Below, one piece after another: positions 7,067 through 7,352 of a DNA stretch of 7,352 bases. Under the pieces are notes generated by a model. It was not told the DNA's origin, did not search any database, and was given only the letters and a program-made list of their open reading frames with translations. Position 1 is the stretch's first letter, and each line of letters starts with the position of its first letter. A program made the translations under genes and the position numbers. The stretch lies in contig CAJOPP010000063.1 of NCBI GenBank assembly GCA_905236365.1, positions 1 to 7,352 of the forward strand, read 5' to 3'. Origin of the DNA: an uncultured Lachnospiraceae bacterium (lineage in GTDB: Bacteria; Bacillota; Clostridia; Lachnospirales; Lachnospiraceae).

Positions 7067-7084
7067 ATGTATAATAATATACAT
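7067..7084. promoter_or_regulatory. 18-base interrupted palindrome upstream of the last gene
   Basis: ATGTATA (7067-7073) and TATACAT (7078-7084) form a perfect 7-bp dyad around ATAA. It lies 22 bases upstream of the TATA box of the CPVC gene, a usual place for a dimeric regulator site, and it also contains TATA-like sequence itself. It sits near the switch from island-like to host-like base composition. Confidence 0.4.
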
Positions 7085-7106
7085 CAATGTGTATTTCTAC
7101 ATCAAC

Positions 7107-7147
7107 TTAATATATCCCTTCAACAGTGGGCATCCCAGCAGAGGAGG
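7107..7147 (+). promoter_or_regulatory. TATA box and Shine-Dalgarno site of the CPVC gene
   Basis: TTAATATA (7107-7114) would place the transcript start at about 7136. The resulting leader of about 18 bases contains GAGGAGG (7141-7147), seven bases before the ATG at 7155. This is the only clear Shine-Dalgarno site found in the window, and it fixes the start of the downstream gene at 7155, not at the upstream in-frame ATG at 7089. Confidence 0.6.
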
Positions 7148-7154
7148 ACATCGG

Positions 7155-7334
7155 ATGATAAGACCGATCCCTGAGGAAGTGAAGGAGATCGCCGCTGAGG
7201 GCACATACACCATATGCCCGGTGTGCAGGGAGATCCTGTCGGATTTCCGCACACCGATAGAGGTGATGAGGGCGCTTACGAACGTCGACGAGCACTGTTT
7301 CATGCTCGAGAGCGCGGACGCCACCAAGAGATGA
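7155..7334 (+). CDS. Small CPVC-motif protein, possible zinc ribbon
   Basis: 59 residues from ATG 7155, chosen because of the GAGGAGG seven bases upstream. Reading from ATG 7089 would add 22 residues that run through AT-rich promoter DNA. A C21-P-V-C24 knuckle and H47-C48 could bind one zinc ion, so a small zinc-binding or redox protein is possible. The first 20 residues are charged and helical (PEEVKEIAAEG). No family was recognised. Codon use is host-like, with 57% GC and many G/C third positions, unlike the AT-rich genes before it, so this is probably the first chromosomal gene outside the island. The TGA is 18 bases from the window end. Confidence 0.7.
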   Translation: MIRPIPEEVKEIAAEGTYTICPVCREILSDFRTPIEVMRALTNVDEHCFMLESADATKR

Positions 7335-7352
7335 GGCCGTTATTCTTTCCTC

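Noticed and set aside
6829..7074. 81-residue reading with a non-ATG start after the DUF262-HNH gene
   Set aside because: It passes through three hairpins, starts with GTG without a ribosome site, and its predicted sequence matches no family I know. RNA or DNA structure explains the stretch better.
1..7352. CRISPR array
   Set aside because: No repeat of about 24-40 bases recurs with regular spacers. The only tandem repeats are the 8-base units at 4595-4618.
1..7352. Insertion sequence or transposase
   Set aside because: No transposase motif and no terminal inverted repeats bounding a gene were found. The hairpins at 44-60 and 6842-6899 are unlike each other.

Overview
The window reads as a small AT-rich accessory island, probably a defence island, in an archaeal genome. 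The archaeal assignment is inferred from promoter geometry. The 266-codon minus-strand gene has a perfect TTTAAATA box centred about 26 bases before its ATG, and the Nudix gene has TGTATATA about 28 bases before its preferred ATG. Both fit leaderless archaeal transcripts without Shine-Dalgarno sites. The last small gene instead has a strong Shine-Dalgarno (GAGGAGG) and 57% GC (102 of 180 bases by count). 60-base samples inside the large genes gave 28-47%. A host of the methanogen/Thermoplasmata kind (for example Methanomassiliicoccales) is a guess from style only.

Layout. Bases 1-357 hold a short GC-rich left edge, a 7-bp inverted repeat (44-60), about 260 bases with no recognisable gene, and a TATA box. 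Bases 358-3608 are a two-gene operon: a NudG/MutT-like Nudix hydrolase whose stop overlaps (ATGA) the start of a 952-residue protein made of a one-motif phospholipase-D-type nuclease, a DEAH-box SF2 helicase and a DUF3427-like C-terminus. Convergent to it (3711-4511, minus) is a 266-residue protein with a central AbrB/MazE-like domain. It is transcribed divergently from a 716-residue DUF262 + HNH (DUF1524-like) protein (4639-6789) of the GmrSD/SspE type. Their 127-base shared intergenic region carries three ATTACAA heptamers and three tandem 8-base units ending in AGATC. From 6790 to 7154 no gene is convincing, but the DNA is rich in inverted repeats: a 58-base long hairpin, a small hairpin, and a perfect 8-bp stem with a GAGA tetraloop that overlaps an alternative hairpin. 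A 59-residue CPVC protein of host-like composition closes the window.

How the genes may work together. The helicase-nuclease and the DUF262-HNH protein both belong to architectures associated with restriction of foreign DNA, so two adjacent anti-phage modules are the simplest reading. The Nudix enzyme is translationally coupled to the helicase and may act on a nucleotide made or used by that system. The AbrB-like protein may regulate the divergent nuclease gene through the repeats between them. These functional links are inference. What is seen directly is the gene order, overlap, motifs and repeats.
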